A DNA stretch of 64,000 bases, taken from assembly GCF_020923435.1 (NCBI RefSeq), contig NZ_CP087263.1, forward strand, positions 4,297,970 through 4,361,969, read 5' to 3'. The notes under the pieces are model-generated. The model did no database searches and had not been told where the DNA came from. It worked only from the letters and a program-made list of their open reading frames with translations. Each line of letters opens with the position of its first letter. Position 1 is the first letter of the stretch. Below are positions 1 to 13,867 of the stretch, one piece after another. The translations under genes were made by a program, and so were the position numbers. Source of the stretch: Brevibacillus humidisoli (GTDB lineage: Bacteria; Bacillota; Bacilli; Brevibacillales; Brevibacillaceae).

Positions 1-26
1 GCACGTATCAAGTCACCCGCGAGTGA
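1..26 (+). CDS. 3' end of an upstream gene, probably yaaA (S4-domain protein)
   Basis: The first bases read in frame as a short tail ending in TYQVTRE and a TGA at 24-26, 13 nt before the recF start. In Bacillales the gene immediately before recF is the small S4-domain protein yaaA (rlbA), whose C-terminus has a similar 'F/Y-Q-V' ending. Only eight residues are visible, so the identification rests almost entirely on gene order. Confidence 0.4.
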
Positions 27-39
27 GAGGGGAGCTGCC

Positions 40-1158
40 TTGTTTTTACGGGATTTGTCGTTGACCAACTATCGCAACTACGAGTCACTGTCGCTGTCAT
101 TTGATCAACCGATCAACTTGTTTGTCGGCAATAATGCGCAAGGAAAGACAAATGTTCTGGAGTCGATCTACGTCTTGGCATTGGCGAAGTCACACCGGAC
201 CTCCAAAGATAAGGAATTGATCGCCTGGGAGGCGGAATATGCGACAATCCGTAGCGAAGTAAAACGACGCTACGGATCTGTTCGTTTAGAGATCCAGTTG
301 ACGACGAAAGGGAAAAAGGCAAAGATCAATGGCCTGGAACAGCGGAAATTGAGTGAGTATATTGGTGCAATCAATGCTGTCATGTTTGCCCCTGAGGATC
401 TGGCGATTGTAAAAGGGGCACCGGCGCAGCGCCGCCGATTTCTCGATATGGAAATCGGGCAGGTCTCACCCACGTATCTGTACTACCTGACTAACTTCAA
501 CAAAGTCCTCGCCCAACGAAACCAGTTGCTCAAAGACCTGGCCATGAAAAAAAGCGATTCCAGAGAGATGATTGAGATTTGGAATACCCAATTGGCCGAT
601 TTAGCGGTAAAATTATTACAAAAGCGGTTTGAGTTTTTGCGCAAGCTGGAGACGTGGGCCAACAGCATCCACACAGGGATTACCGATGGGAGAGAGAATC
701 TCACCCTGCACTACGAGAACACGTCACCAGTAGTGGAAGGGATGGACCACACGGAGGGATGTGAGGCGATTCTTGCCTCTCTGGAAGAAATCTTCGAGCG
801 GGAAAAAATGCGTGGAAGCACCTTGATCGGTCCGCACCGTGACGATTTCTCCTTGCGCATTAACGGTGTAGATGTGCAGGCGTTTGGCTCTCAGGGACAG
901 CAGCGGACCACCGCCCTGTCGCTAAAACTGGCTGAGATCGAGTTGATCAAAGAAGAGGTGGGAGAGTATCCGATTCTCCTGCTCGATGACGTATTGTCTG
1001 AATTGGATGAACATCGACAAACGCTGCTTCTGGAAACGATTCAGGAGAAAGTGCAGACGTTTGTCACCAGCACGGGAGTGGAAGGCTTAAAGCATCAGGT
1101 GCTGCAGCAGGCGGATCGCTATTACGTTCAGGCAGGCACGATCCTCACGGAAAGGTAA
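40..1158 (+). CDS. recF: DNA replication and repair protein RecF
   Basis: RecF is a cytoplasmic SMC-like ATPase that helps RecO/RecR load RecA at single-strand gaps and stalled forks. The 372-residue length is normal for the family. Visible motifs are the Walker [10 protein letters not shown] near residue 30, the ABC signature SQGQQRT near residue 285 and the Walker [12 protein letters not shown] near residue 310. The start is a TTG at 40, with a GAGAGGGGAG ribosome site 6-14 nt upstream; no ATG fits the conserved N-terminus [14 protein letters not shown]. It is followed by remB and gyrB at very short spacing, the usual recF-remB-gyrB transcription unit beside oriC. Confidence 0.97.
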   Translation: MFLRDLSLTNYRNYESLSLSFDQPINLFVGNNAQGKTNVLESIYVLALAKSHRTSKDKELIAWEAEYATIRSEVKRRYGSVRLEIQLTTKGKKAKINGLEQRKLSEYIGAINAVMFAPEDLAIVKGAPAQRRRFLDMEIGQVSPTYLYYLTNFNKVLAQRNQLLKDLAMKKSDSREMIEIWNTQLADLAVKLLQKRFEFLRKLETWANSIHTGITDGRENLTLHYENTSPVVEGMDHTEGCEAILASLEEIFEREKMRGSTLIGPHRDDFSLRINGVDVQAFGSQGQQRTTALSLKLAEIELIKEEVGEYPILLLDDVLSELDEHRQTLLLETIQEKVQTFVTSTGVEGLKHQVLQQADRYYVQAGTILTER

Positions 1159-1169
1159 GGTGATAGAGT

Positions 1170-3388
<2,219 letters not shown>

Positions 3389-3407
3389 GGGTTTTCCAGT
3401 AGAAAAA

Positions 3408-3471
3408 CTCAGCCGGTGAGGGTATGCACGCATCAATAGACCTGTATCCCGGCTGAGCTTTTTTCTTTTTT
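3408..3471 (+). terminator. Rho-independent terminator after gyrB
   Basis: A 9-bp stem (CTCAGCCGG at 3408-3416 with CCGGCTGAG at 3449-3457) is followed by a T-rich tract. It separates gyrB from gyrA, which therefore has its own promoter. Confidence 0.85.
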
Positions 3472-3521
3472 GAGTAGGGATTGCCAAACCATCGTTGATA
3501 CGGGTTGTACCATGTCCGCTT

Positions 3522-3552
3522 TTGGACTAGTTTACTTGAAATATGGTATAAT
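3522..3552 (+). promoter_or_regulatory. SigA promoter of gyrA (extended -10)
   Basis: A perfect TATAAT at 3547-3552 is preceded by TGG (extended -10). The best -35 is TTGGAC at 3522-3527 with a 19-bp spacer. The GGAGGG ribosome site (3575-3580) and the ATG at 3590 follow. Confidence 0.7.
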
Positions 3553-3589
3553 TACGTATTGTTGAAAACCAGTTGGAGGGTTATCGTCT

Positions 3590-6094
3590 ATGGCAGAAGC
3601 TACACCTCAGTTTCCAAAAATAGATATCAGCCAGGAGATGCGCAGTTCGTTCATCGACTATGCGATGAGTGTCATTGTCAGCCGTGCACTGCCGGATGTG
3701 CGTGATGGATTAAAACCGGTCCATCGCCGTATCCTGTACGCTATGCACGATATGGGCCTTACACCGGACAAAGCGTTTCGTAAGTCGGCTCACGTCGTCG
3801 GTGAAGTGATGGCCAACTATCACCCGCACGGTGACTCTGCCATATACGAGACCATGGTTCGTTTGGCACAGAATTTTAATATTCGGTATACCCTGGTGGA
3901 AGGCCAGGGCAACTTCGGTTCCGTCGACGGCGACCCGGCAGCGGCGATGCGGTATACGGAGTCGCGCCTCTCAAAGCTGGCTCTGGAACTGCTGCGGGAT
4001 ATTGAAAAAGAAACAGTTGATTTCACGCCAAACTACGACGGCCACAAGGAAGAACCGGTCGTTCTCCCTTCACGTTTCCCCAATCTGCTGGTGAACGGTG
4101 CGTCTGGTATCGCTGTCGGTATGGCTACCAACATTCCGCCACACAACCTGGGTGAAGTGATCGACGGCGTTACGGCGATGATCGACAATCCGAACATTAC
4201 CATTCAGGAATTGATGCAGATCATCAAAGGACCGGACTTCCCGACTGCCGGCGAAATTCTTGGTCGCAGCGGAATCCGCAAAGCGTATGAAACCGGTCGG
4301 GGCTCGATTGTGATGCGAGCCAAGACGTTGATCGAAGAAGAGAACGGGAAAGCACGCATCATCGTGACCGAGATCCCCTATCAGGTCAACAAAGCGCGGT
4401 TAGTGGAAAAAATCGCCGAACTGGTGCGCGAAAAGAAAATCGACGGGATTACCGATCTGCGAGACGAATCAGATCGCAAAGGGATGCGGATCGTGATCGA
4501 ACTGCGCCGCGATGTGATCCCTAAAGTCGTGTTGAACAATCTGTTTAAACATACCCAAATGCAGAGTACATTTGGCGTCAATATGCTTGCCTTGGTAGAA
4601 GGCCGGCCACGGGTGCTCAACCTACGCGACCTGGTGTACCACTATCTGGAACACCAACGCGTCATCATCCGCCGTCGTACCGAATACGATCTGCGGCAAG
4701 CAGAAGCTCGCGCCCACATCTTGGAGGGACTGCGGATTGCGCTGGACCACATCGATGAGATCATCAGCCTGATCCGCGCTTCCCAGACCACTGAGGAAGC
4801 ACGCGAAGGATTGATGAGCCAATTCGGTCTCAGCTACGATCAAGCACAGGCTATTCTCGACATGCGTCTGCAGCGCCTGACCGGACTGGAGCGGGAAAAG
4901 ATCGAAAACGAGTACCAGGAGCTGCTGGCTAAAATCAACGAATACCGTGCTATTCTTGCCGATGAAGGCAAAATCTATGCGATCGTGCGCGAAGAAATGA
5001 ACGAAATCAAAGCGAAGTTCGCAGACGAGCGCCGGACCAGGATCACGATCAATGAAGACAGCATCGAAGACGCTGATCTGATCCCAGAAGAAGACGTCGT
5101 CATCACGCTGACGCACAGCGGTTATATCAAGCGTCTGCCGGTCTCCACCTACCGCAGCCAGAAGCGAGGCGGGCGAGGCGTACAGGGAATCGGTACGCGA
5201 GAAGACGACTTTGTCGAACACCTGCACATCACCAATTCCCATGATTACATCATGTTCTTCACCAACAAAGGGAAAGTATACCGTCTGAAAGGATATGAGA
5301 TCCCGGATCTCAGCCGAACTGCCAAAGGTACCCCGATCATCAACTTGATTCAGATCGAGAAGGGCGAACACGTCAGCACGGTGATCCCGGTCAAGGAATT
5401 CCGCAAAGATCGGTACCTGTTCTTCGCTACCAAGAAAGGTGTGGTGAAGAAGACCGAACTCTCCGCATATGAGAACGTCCGCAAAGTGGGCTTGTTTGCG
5501 ATCAATTTGCGCGAGGATGACGAATTGATCGGCGTTCGGTTTACCGACGGAGATCAAGAGATTATCATGGGTACGAAGAAGGGCATGTCAGTCCGGTTCC
5601 GGGAGGAAGATGTCCGCACCATGGGACGCGGCGCAACCGGGGTCAAAGGGATTACGCTTGATCCAGATGATGACGTCATCGACATGGATGTGGTCAAGGA
5701 GAATGCCGACGTTCTGATTGTTACGGCTAAAGGATACGGCAAGCGAACGCCGATTGCCGAGTATCGCCTGCAGAGCCGGGGTGGAAAAGGAATTAAGACG
5801 CACAATGTGACCGAACGGAGCGGTCAGGTGGTTGGACTCAAAGTGGTCGAGTCAGACGAGGACCTGATGATCGTCACCACAACCGGGATTATTATCCGTC
5901 TGGAAGTAAAAGGAATATCAACGATGGGACGCTATACACAGGGCGTCAAGTTGATCCGTCTTGCGGAAAACGAAGAAGTAGGCTCCGTGGCCAAGGTTGC
6001 CGCCAGTGAGGATGACGATCTTGAGCCGGAGGAAGAGGTAGCAGCCAAGGATGAACAGCAGCCCGACGAAGTTGATCCGGAAGATGAGGCGTAG
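3590..6094 (+). CDS. gyrA: DNA gyrase subunit A
   Basis: The DNA cleavage and rejoining subunit of gyrase, 834 residues. The N-terminal winged-helix/tower region contains RYTE, whose tyrosine is the catalytic residue, and [10 protein letters not shown], the quinolone-resistance-determining segment; it has the usual serine and glutamate, so no classical resistance substitution is visible. The C-terminal beta-pinwheel has a GyrA box in the form QKRGGRG near residue 525. The protein ends in a very acidic tail of about 30 residues (many E/D), a common Gram-positive feature. It has its own promoter and a terminator after the stop. Confidence 0.98.
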   Translation: MAEATPQFPKIDISQEMRSSFIDYAMSVIVSRALPDVRDGLKPVHRRILYAMHDMGLTPDKAFRKSAHVVGEVMANYHPHGDSAIYETMVRLAQNFNIRYTLVEGQGNFGSVDGDPAAAMRYTESRLSKLALELLRDIEKETVDFTPNYDGHKEEPVVLPSRFPNLLVNGASGIAVGMATNIPPHNLGEVIDGVTAMIDNPNITIQELMQIIKGPDFPTAGEILGRSGIRKAYETGRGSIVMRAKTLIEEENGKARIIVTEIPYQVNKARLVEKIAELVREKKIDGITDLRDESDRKGMRIVIELRRDVIPKVVLNNLFKHTQMQSTFGVNMLALVEGRPRVLNLRDLVYHYLEHQRVIIRRRTEYDLRQAEARAHILEGLRIALDHIDEIISLIRASQTTEEAREGLMSQFGLSYDQAQAILDMRLQRLTGLEREKIENEYQELLAKINEYRAILADEGKIYAIVREEMNEIKAKFADERRTRITINEDSIEDADLIPEEDVVITLTHSGYIKRLPVSTYRSQKRGGRGVQGIGTREDDFVEHLHITNSHDYIMFFTNKGKVYRLKGYEIPDLSRTAKGTPIINLIQIEKGEHVSTVIPVKEFRKDRYLFFATKKGVVKKTELSAYENVRKVGLFAINLREDDELIGVRFTDGDQEIIMGTKKGMSVRFREEDVRTMGRGATGVKGITLDPDDDVIDMDVVKENADVLIVTAKGYGKRTPIAEYRLQSRGGKGIKTHNVTERSGQVVGLKVVESDEDLMIVTTTGIIIRLEVKGISTMGRYTQGVKLIRLAENEEVGSVAKVAASEDDDLEPEEEVAAKDEQQPDEVDPEDEA

Positions 6095-6101
6095 GTGAAC
6101 A

Positions 6102-6142
6102 GGGAGCGGGTGATCCTTACTAGGACCCCGCTCCTATTTTTT
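6102..6142 (+). terminator. terminator after gyrA
   Basis: GGAGCGGG pairs with CCCGCTCC (6127-6134) and is followed by a run of six T residues. It ends the gyrA transcript 8 nt after the stop. Confidence 0.85.
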
Positions 6143-6160
6143 AGCAGATAAATTGAACGA

Positions 6161-6189
6161 TTGTCACATGATTGGTAAAAGAGTACTAT
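6161..6189 (+). promoter_or_regulatory. SigA promoter of the HD-GYP gene
   Basis: TTGTCA (6161-6166), a 17-bp spacer and TACTAT (6184-6189) lie just upstream of the ribosome site GGGAGG at 6207-6212. Confidence 0.65.
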
Positions 6190-6220
6190 TAAAACAAGAA
6201 TGTCTCGGGAGGTTTGTCCG

Positions 6221-7309
6221 ATGCCCATTGTCTCTGTTAAGAAGATTTCCCCAAGGGCAAGGTTGGCGGAAGATGTGCACACTCCACTTGGCGGACTGCT
6301 TTTTGCGAAAGGAACTGTGATCGAGGAGCACGAACGTCAGTTTTTGGAAGCTTTTCAGATTTATGAGATCGTGATTGAAGAGACAAATGAGACAGGGGCT
6401 GTTGAGGGGAAAAAAAGCGCAGACGGCCAAGAGAAGACGTCACAGCCGAGTGCCGACAAACCGACAAAGAAACAAGACCTGGAAACCATCTACGACCAAA
6501 CGGTGAAGACTTTTCGCCATCTGATGCGCAACATCGAGAGCGGCTCGCCCATTCCGGTGCTCGAGGTACGAAAGGCCATCACCCCGTTGCTGGAAAGTGG
6601 AAAGGAACATCCGGACATTACTATTACGCTGCGTAAGGTAACCAATGCTGAACAGTATTTGTATGAACATTCCATCGCAGTTGGGCTCCTTTCTTTTATC
6701 CTGGCCCAATGGCTGCAGATGCCAGAGAAAGAATGGATGCAGGTGGCGCTGGCCGGTACCCTGGTTGATATCGGCAAGACCAAGATAGATCCTCAGATTT
6801 TGTGGAAACCGGGAAAACTGACCGCAGAAGAGTTTGAAGAGATGAAACGCCACACCGTATACGGTTATCAGATGATTCGGGAAGCAACAGGGTTGAATGA
6901 AGGAGTAGCCCTTGCCGCCCTGCAGCATCACGAACGAGAGGATGGCAGCGGCTATCCGCTTGGCTTGACCGGGCAAAAACTTCACCTGTACAGCAAAGTT
7001 GTGGCGGTGGCTGACGTATACCATGCGATGTGCTCCAATCGGATTCATCAGGAGGCAACCTCCCCTTATCTGGTGGTGGAACAACTGCTGCGGGACAGTT
7101 TTGGCAAACTGGATCCAAGGATCGTGCATACGTTTGTTAACGGAATTACCCGGTTCTCTGTTGGAACCGTCGTAAAGTTAAGCGATGGAAGAGTCGGCAA
7201 GATTGTCTTTACAGATCAGAATCATCCCACCCGACCGCTGATCGAGACGAGTAGCGGCATCGTCAACTTGATGGAAGCGAAGGACTTGTTTATCAGACAA
7301 GTGATGTGA
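6221..7309 (+). CDS. HD-GYP domain protein with altered HD motif
   Basis: A 362-residue HD-GYP family protein; intact members are cyclic-di-GMP phosphodiesterases. The helical HD-GYP domain spans about residues 140-310 and keeps HHEREDGSGYP, but the metal-binding His-Asp pair is changed: the expected 'HDIGK' reads VDIGK near residue 180. The N-terminal third is a variable region with a lysine-rich linker around residues 65-95. The start is the ATG at 6221: the GGGAGG ribosome site lies 8 nt before it and inside the longer reading frame from 6200. It sits alone between two terminators with its own promoter. Because a metal ligand is missing, the protein may bind rather than hydrolyse cyclic dinucleotides; this is inference. 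Confidence 0.85.
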   Translation: MPIVSVKKISPRARLAEDVHTPLGGLLFAKGTVIEEHERQFLEAFQIYEIVIEETNETGAVEGKKSADGQEKTSQPSADKPTKKQDLETIYDQTVKTFRHLMRNIESGSPIPVLEVRKAITPLLESGKEHPDITITLRKVTNAEQYLYEHSIAVGLLSFILAQWLQMPEKEWMQVALAGTLVDIGKTKIDPQILWKPGKLTAEEFEEMKRHTVYGYQMIREATGLNEGVALAALQHHEREDGSGYPLGLTGQKLHLYSKVVAVADVYHAMCSNRIHQEATSPYLVVEQLLRDSFGKLDPRIVHTFVNGITRFSVGTVVKLSDGRVGKIVFTDQNHPTRPLIETSSGIVNLMEAKDLFIRQVM

Positions 7310-7312
7310 GGG

Positions 7313-7340
7313 AAACCGCCATATTCTTGGCGGTTTTTCT
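7313..7340 (+). terminator. terminator after the HD-GYP gene
   Basis: ACCGCCA pairs with TGGCGGT around a 6-nt loop and is followed by TTTTTCT, only a few bases after the stop. Confidence 0.85.
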
Positions 7341-7388
7341 GTTTGCAAAAAGAGGTACTCAGTGGTGGACAACAACCACGGGATATCA

Positions 7389-7397
7389 TGATATACT
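7389..7397 (+). promoter_or_regulatory. extended -10 promoter of the glycoside-hydrolase-like gene
   Basis: TGATATACT gives an extended -10 element. A TGGACA at 7366-7371 is a possible -35 but its spacing (20 bp) is long. Confidence 0.45.
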
Positions 7398-7470
7398 AAA
7401 GATGTCGGAGGACGTCAGATTTCGGCGAACCATTACGATTGATCATCATCTGTAGGGGGACTGGGACGGG

Positions 7471-8715
7471 ATGACCGGGTATAGTAACAGAACCATCAAG
7501 TTAACAACAACCACAATCTCCCTGTTGCTTATGGTAGGATTGGCGGGATGCTCCCTCATCCCGACCGCCACAGAACAAAGCGGACCAACAAATGAGAGTG
7601 GTGCTGCAGCGGAAAAGACTACCCAGCCAAACAAGCTGGAAACAGCGCTGCCAGCCGCGGATTGGAATGAAAGCAGTCTGCTGTACTCGCCTCAACAGGT
7701 GGAAAGGATGAAAATTCCGGTTAAGGCAAAAGGAATCTACTTAACAGGGTGGTCGGCCGGCAACAGCAATTTTCAAAAATTGCTGAATCTGGTGAATGAT
7801 ACCGAATTGAATGCCATGGTGATCGATATGAAGGAAGATGAGGGGCGGATCACGTACCAATCAGAGGTTCCCATGGTGAATGAGACTGGTGCTGACGGGA
7901 CGACGTTTATCCAGGATGTCGATAAACTGATTCATACGGTCCACCAGAATAATGTCTACTCCATTGCCCGCATCGTCTGCTTTAAGGACCCTTTCCTTGC
8001 AGGCAAAAAAACGGAATGGGCGATGCAAAAAAAGACCGGTGGCATTTGGCGTGACAAGCAGGGTGTGATGTGGATCGATCCGTACCGTAAAGATGTGTGG
8101 GATTACAACATCGCGATTGCCAAAGAAGCAGCTAAAAAAGGCTTTAAAGAGATTCAGTTCGATTACGTCCGGTTTCCTACAAGTGGGAAACAAGTTGACC
8201 GGGAAGTGGCGTTTTACAATCAGAACGGCAAACCCAAACAGCAGGTAATTGCCGATTTTCTTGCCTATGCCAAAAAAGAACTGGAGCCGTACAATGTGTA
8301 CGTCTCCGCCGACATTTTTGGACTGGTGCCATCTGTAACCGATGACATGGCAATCGGGCAGAAATGGGAACTGGTGACACCGATCGTCGATTATATCAGC
8401 CCGATGATGTATCCATCTCACTACGCTAACGGGACATACGGACTGCCTGTCCCCGATGCGAAGCCGTACGAAACGATCCGTGAGGGATTGCTTGACGCTC
8501 AAGAGAAAGATGCAAAACTGAGAGCCAACAATCAGCCAACAGCCATCATACGCCCTTGGTATCAGGATTTTACGGCAACCTGGGTACGCGGCCATATCCC
8601 TTATGGTCCCCGCGAGGTTTTGGCCCAGATTCGCGCCGGTCAAGAGTTGGGAGTGGATCAGTATCTGATCTGGGACGCCGGAAACAGCTACAGCGAAGGC
8701 GCCTGGAGGAAATAA
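7471..8715 (+). CDS. lipoprotein of the putative glycoside hydrolase family (COG1306/DUF4015-like)
   Basis: A 414-residue exported protein. The N-terminus has a hydrophobic stretch ending in the lipobox LAGC near residue 27, followed by a low-complexity linker, so it should be a membrane-anchored lipoprotein. From about residue 80 the sequence matches the TIM-barrel family annotated as putative glycoside hydrolase: KGIYLTGW, VIDMKEDEG, an arginine/cysteine-containing ARIVCFKDP segment, QFDYVRFPTSG, SADIFG and a DYISPMMYPSHY segment. The acidic residues in QFDYVRFP are the likely catalytic region by family analogy. The substrate is unknown. The GGGGGA ribosome site is 10 nt before the ATG. The 3' end overlaps the 3' end of the convergent yaaC-like gene by 28 bp. 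Confidence 0.8.
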   Translation: MTGYSNRTIKLTTTTISLLLMVGLAGCSLIPTATEQSGPTNESGAAAEKTTQPNKLETALPAADWNESSLLYSPQQVERMKIPVKAKGIYLTGWSAGNSNFQKLLNLVNDTELNAMVIDMKEDEGRITYQSEVPMVNETGADGTTFIQDVDKLIHTVHQNNVYSIARIVCFKDPFLAGKKTEWAMQKKTGGIWRDKQGVMWIDPYRKDVWDYNIAIAKEAAKKGFKEIQFDYVRFPTSGKQVDREVAFYNQNGKPKQQVIADFLAYAKKELEPYNVYVSADIFGLVPSVTDDMAIGQKWELVTPIVDYISPMMYPSHYANGTYGLPVPDAKPYETIREGLLDAQEKDAKLRANNQPTAIIRPWYQDFTATWVRGHIPYGPREVLAQIRAGQELGVDQYLIWDAGNSYSEGAWRK

Positions 8716-9797
8716 CGCTCCTCCCCGGTCAATCTCTCGTACACGTACAAGGGAAACAATTGGCGGTGTATGGCGAGAAAACGATGCACCTGATACACTT
8801 CTGCCATCGTCCGTGATAAGACCAATTCACCCCACCACTCTGTCTCATATCGACAGAGCATGCTCAAGACATACAATAGCAAGTAATGGGCTGCCCATCC
8901 GGGAAGGGGCAGTTGATCTGTCGAACCGTTCCAGAAAAGATAACGATCTGCCGAATGGGCTGCAAGGAGGGGGTGCTGTTGTAAGCGGACCCCCTCCGGA
9001 CCTTGAGCGTGGATCGCTCTGGTCGCTTGGCGGTCAGGCTGGGTCAACGAATCAGTCTTGTCGGACTTCAGATCCTCTTGGGCCGGGTAAAAATGCACGT
9101 TGGGTGGCGATACCCGGTTCAAGTAAGCAGCTAGCGTGTCCGTCGAATAAGCAAGCGGCCCACTGCTATCATGTGGAAACAACAGCTGCATTCCAGGTGA
9201 TGAAAAGATGGCTTGTATCGGTTTCCACGCACTCGTAAAACCTGATTGACTGTAGTCACTCACCAGTTCAGGCAATGAGGCGAACAAGTAGTCAAGCGTA
9301 TAGCGATCCTGCACGATCGTCAGTCGCAGAGAGTGGGCTAACTGGGGAAACAGTCCCTCCTTTTGTGGACGCACTTCATCTTGCAGCAGTTGATAGGTGC
9401 TTTTTTTCCGTTTGCGAGTCGTCACCCCGTGCTGCAGCATGCGGCTGTTCTGCGGATAATCGGGCTCCCTCGTGATCAAGAGCGCCTTCAACAGGTTCAC
9501 ACACCCATAAAAGAGCAGCAGCGGTTGAATCAGCAGGTCGCCCTCTGCCGAGGCCAAATAATAGGTGCGTGCCTGGATACAGGTGTACATAAAGCGATGA
9601 CTCTGCTGATAGGCCAGGCGCTCGGGATTGTCCAGTCCTGCCGCAGCGTATCGCTCAGCCAAAAAATGACGCGCAGTCGGCTCTGTCTCCAGATAGCGAA
9701 ACGGATCCCAAGCAGAGCACAAGAAGATCACCCCTATTATGACAGAATATTCGTGATTATGAGAGAAATCATCTTTATTTCGCGTTTGGGTATGCAT
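8688..9797 (-). CDS. yaaC: YaaC-like protein
   Basis: A 369-residue (longest frame) protein of the YaaC family, a Bacillales protein of unknown function encoded divergently from guaB, exactly as here. Recognisable segments are WDPFRYLETEPTARHFL near the start and the YYLASAEGDLLIQPLLLFYGCVNLLKALL region. Two starts are possible: the ATG at 9797, with GAGGGG 5 nt upstream, or a TTG at 9722, with AGGGGTGAT upstream, which gives a start (MCSAWDPFRYLE) closer to the conserved family N-terminus; the extra 25 residues of the longer form look unconserved. Convergent overlap with the upstream lipoprotein gene may limit read-through. Confidence 0.78.
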   Translation of the reverse strand: MHTQTRNKDDFSHNHEYSVIIGVIFLCSAWDPFRYLETEPTARHFLAERYAAAGLDNPERLAYQQSHRFMYTCIQARTYYLASAEGDLLIQPLLLFYGCVNLLKALLITREPDYPQNSRMLQHGVTTRKRKKSTYQLLQDEVRPQKEGLFPQLAHSLRLTIVQDRYTLDYLFASLPELVSDYSQSGFTSAWKPIQAIFSSPGMQLLFPHDSSGPLAYSTDTLAAYLNRVSPPNVHFYPAQEDLKSDKTDSLTQPDRQATRAIHAQGPEGVRLQQHPLLAAHSADRYLFWNGSTDQLPLPGWAAHYLLLYVLSMLCRYETEWWGELVLSRTMAEVYQVHRFLAIHRQLFPLYVYERLTGEERYFLQAPSL

Positions 9798-9832
9798 ATT
9801 TTCCCCTCAGATCCGAATAATATAAGCGTTCC

Positions 9833-11362
<1,530 letters not shown>

Positions 11363-11370
11363 TTTATCAG

Positions 11371-11408
11371 CAGCTCCTTTTCCAACCATGGAAAGGGAGT
11401 TGTTTTAT
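11371..11408 (+). terminator. terminator after guaB
   Basis: A 13-bp stem (11371-11383 with 11390-11402, two wobble pairs) with a 6-nt loop, followed by TTTT. Confidence 0.8.
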
Positions 11409-11534
11409 GTAAAAAAATCCCTTTCCGAGAAAGGCTCTGATCGGACAATCATTTGTGGTAAACTTATGGTTGTGTTAACGCGAAAGTCCAAAAAGATATC
11501 AAAGTAGAAAGCGAACGACCGGGAGAGTGATACC

Positions 11535-12830
11535 ATGATGTGGCAAAGATGCACAAAGCGACTCGCCCTATTTGTTCTGGCCGTCGCCCTGTTTTCTTCT
11601 TCGCTGTTGTCGGGGATGCCTGATGTTGAGGCTGCTGAGGCGCAGCCTAACCTGCAGCTCGAGGTAAAGTCGGCAATTCTTGTGGAGGCTTCTACAGGCA
11701 AGATCTTGTATAAGAATAATGAAAACCTTCCGCTGCCGCCGGCCAGCATGACCAAGATGATGACGGAATACTTGGTGCTGGAAGCAATTAAGGAAGGGAA
11801 AATCGATTGGGAAGAAATGGTCCCTGTCAGTGAGTATGCCTTTTTTATCGCACGGATACCAGACTCTGCCGGTGTGTATCTGAACATGGGAGAAGAGCAC
11901 TCGGTCAAGGAACTGTACAAAGCGATGGCGGTCGTCTCCGCAAATGACGCGACGGCTTTGCTGGCAGAAAAGGTAGCCGGCAGTGAGCGAAACTTCGTCG
12001 ACATGATGAATCAGAAGGCAAAAGAACTGGGAATGTCCAATTCCCGCTTTGTAACATCGACCGGGCTGCCGGCTGATGAATTGGGGCCGTATTCGCCGGA
12101 TACGGACCAGGATAACGTGATGTCGGCTCGTGATGCAGCCATACTTGCCCGAGCGTTGATTCGCGATTTCCCGGAAGCGCTGGAATATTCCAAGATTCCA
12201 CGGCTAAAGTTTCGCGAGAATTTTGAGAAAGCCAACTACAACTGGATGTTGCCGGGACTTCCTAGCGAGTACCCGGGTGCAGACGGGCTTAAAACGGGCT
12301 ACACCGATGAAGCGAAATACTGTTTTACCGGTACGGCTAGCCGAGACGGGATACGATTGATCAGCGTCGTGATGGGAACGAGCAGTGATATGAAGCGCTT
12401 TGCCGAGACCAAAAAGCTGTATGATTACGGATTCAGCAACTACAAGCTGGTCAAAAAGCATGACAAAGAGCAGGCGATTAAAGGGCATGAGACAGCCGAA
12501 GTAAAGAAAGGTGTTGAGCTGACCGTACCCGCCGTGACCGGTGACCAAGTAACTGTTCTGGCCAAGATTGGTGAGGAAGGCAAACTGACTCCCACTGTCA
12601 CATACCGAAGCGATCTGACGGCGCCGATCAAAAAAGGACAAGCGATTGGCAAAGTGGTGTACGCGGAACAAGGCGTGACCGAGGCAGATTACCTGCAAGC
12701 AGATGACTTTGCGAACCTGGGTACCGATCTGGTAGCAGCGCAGGATGTAGAAGAAGCGAGCTGGATCCGCTTGCTGTTCAGGAGTATTATCCAGTTTCTC
12801 GCCAATATTATTAACGATGTGATTGGTTAA
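11535..12830 (+). CDS. dacA: D-alanyl-D-alanine carboxypeptidase (PBP5 type)
   Basis: A low-molecular-weight penicillin-binding protein that removes the terminal D-alanine from peptidoglycan pentapeptides outside the membrane. It is 431 residues. A signal peptide (hydrophobic stretch to about residue 30, AEA-type cleavage site) is followed by the serine transferase domain with SMTK (SxxK, near residue 73), SAN (SxN, near 135) and KTG (near 252). A beta-rich PBP5 C-terminal domain precedes an amphipathic helix (WIRLLFRSIIQFLANII) that should anchor the protein to the outer leaflet. ATG codons at 11535 and 11538 both sit behind GGGAGAG. The guaB-dacA-pdxST order is as in Bacillus. Confidence 0.95.
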   Translation: MMWQRCTKRLALFVLAVALFSSSLLSGMPDVEAAEAQPNLQLEVKSAILVEASTGKILYKNNENLPLPPASMTKMMTEYLVLEAIKEGKIDWEEMVPVSEYAFFIARIPDSAGVYLNMGEEHSVKELYKAMAVVSANDATALLAEKVAGSERNFVDMMNQKAKELGMSNSRFVTSTGLPADELGPYSPDTDQDNVMSARDAAILARALIRDFPEALEYSKIPRLKFRENFEKANYNWMLPGLPSEYPGADGLKTGYTDEAKYCFTGTASRDGIRLISVVMGTSSDMKRFAETKKLYDYGFSNYKLVKKHDKEQAIKGHETAEVKKGVELTVPAVTGDQVTVLAKIGEEGKLTPTVTYRSDLTAPIKKGQAIGKVVYAEQGVTEADYLQADDFANLGTDLVAAQDVEEASWIRLLFRSIIQFLANIINDVIG

Positions 12831-12869
12831 GACTAAAGATTGGAATGGTATCAATTCCTAGTACGTTGG

Positions 12870-12899
12870 TTGTCATTACGACAGCAGATGGTTTACAAT
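12870..12899 (+). promoter_or_regulatory. SigA promoter of pdxST
   Basis: TTGTCA (12870-12875), an 18-bp spacer and TACAAT (12894-12899), about 70 nt before the pdxS ATG. Confidence 0.65.
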
Positions 12900-12972
12900 A
12901 GACATATTCAGAGGGATCATCTCAATTGATCTGGAAGAGAGTATAGAACATTCCGGTGGGAGGCATATCAAG

Positions 12973-13857
12973 ATGGCTGAAACAGGTACACAACGTGTCA
13001 AACGGGGTATGGCAGAAATGCAAAAAGGCGGCGTCATCATGGACGTGGTTAACGCCGAACAAGCAAAAATTGCAGAAGCAGCGGGTGCGGTAGCCGTAAT
13101 GGCACTGGAGCGCGTCCCGTCTGACATCCGTGCTGCCGGTGGTGTAGCCCGCATGGCAGACCTGGGTATTGTGGAAGAAGTATTGAACGCCGTATCGATT
13201 CCGGTCATGGCCAAAGCGCGGATCGGTCATTTCGTCGAGGCTCGTGTATTGGAATCGATGGGTGTGGACTATATTGACGAGAGTGAAGTGCTGACCCCAG
13301 CGGACGAGTTATATCATATCAACAAAAAAGATTTCACCGTACCGTTTGTCTGCGGTGCGCGCGATCTGGGCGAAGCACTGCGCCGTATCGGGGAAGGGGC
13401 TTCGATGATCCGTACCAAAGGGGAGCCAGGTACGGGCAACATCGTGGAAGCGGTACGTCACATGCGTACGGTACAGGCTCAGATCCGCCGCGTGCAGAGC
13501 ATGTCTTACGATGAATTGATGGCGGAGGCAAAGAATCTTGGCGCACCGTACGACCTGTTGGAGTATGTGCACAAGAACGGAAAGCTGCCTGTGGTCAACT
13601 TCGCCGCCGGTGGTGTGGCCACACCGTCTGACGCTGCTCTGATGATGCAGCTGGGTGCAGACGGAGTCTTTGTCGGCTCTGGCATTTTCAAATCGGAGAA
13701 TCCGGAGAAGTTCGCCCGTGCGATTGTAGAAGCAACCACTCACTATACCGATTACGAATTGATTGCGAGCGTCTCCAAAGGCCTTGGCGCCGCGATGACG
13801 GGGATCGAGATTTCCCAGCTTCGCGAAGCGGACCGCATGCAAGAGCGCGGCTGGTAA
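12973..13857 (+). CDS. pdxS: pyridoxal 5'-phosphate synthase subunit PdxS
   Basis: PdxS condenses ribulose/ribose 5-phosphate, glyceraldehyde 3-phosphate and ammonia to pyridoxal 5'-phosphate. The 294 residues are typical. The (beta-alpha)8 barrel shows [28 protein letters not shown] and the active-site lysine segment [12 protein letters not shown] (about residue 80), then [15 protein letters not shown] ribosome site is 10 nt before the ATG. pdxT follows after 10 nt and supplies the ammonia, so the two subunits are made together. Confidence 0.97.
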   Translation: MAETGTQRVKRGMAEMQKGGVIMDVVNAEQAKIAEAAGAVAVMALERVPSDIRAAGGVARMADLGIVEEVLNAVSIPVMAKARIGHFVEARVLESMGVDYIDESEVLTPADELYHINKKDFTVPFVCGARDLGEALRRIGEGASMIRTKGEPGTGNIVEAVRHMRTVQAQIRRVQSMSYDELMAEAKNLGAPYDLLEYVHKNGKLPVVNFAAGGVATPSDAALMMQLGADGVFVGSGIFKSENPEKFARAIVEATTHYTDYELIASVSKGLGAAMTGIEISQLREADRMQERGW

Positions 13858-13867
13858 GGTGAACAAG

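Noticed and set aside
4622-5557. 311-codon minus-strand frame within gyrA
   Set aside because: Antisense shadow of a highly conserved gene; no ribosome site and no recognisable protein features.
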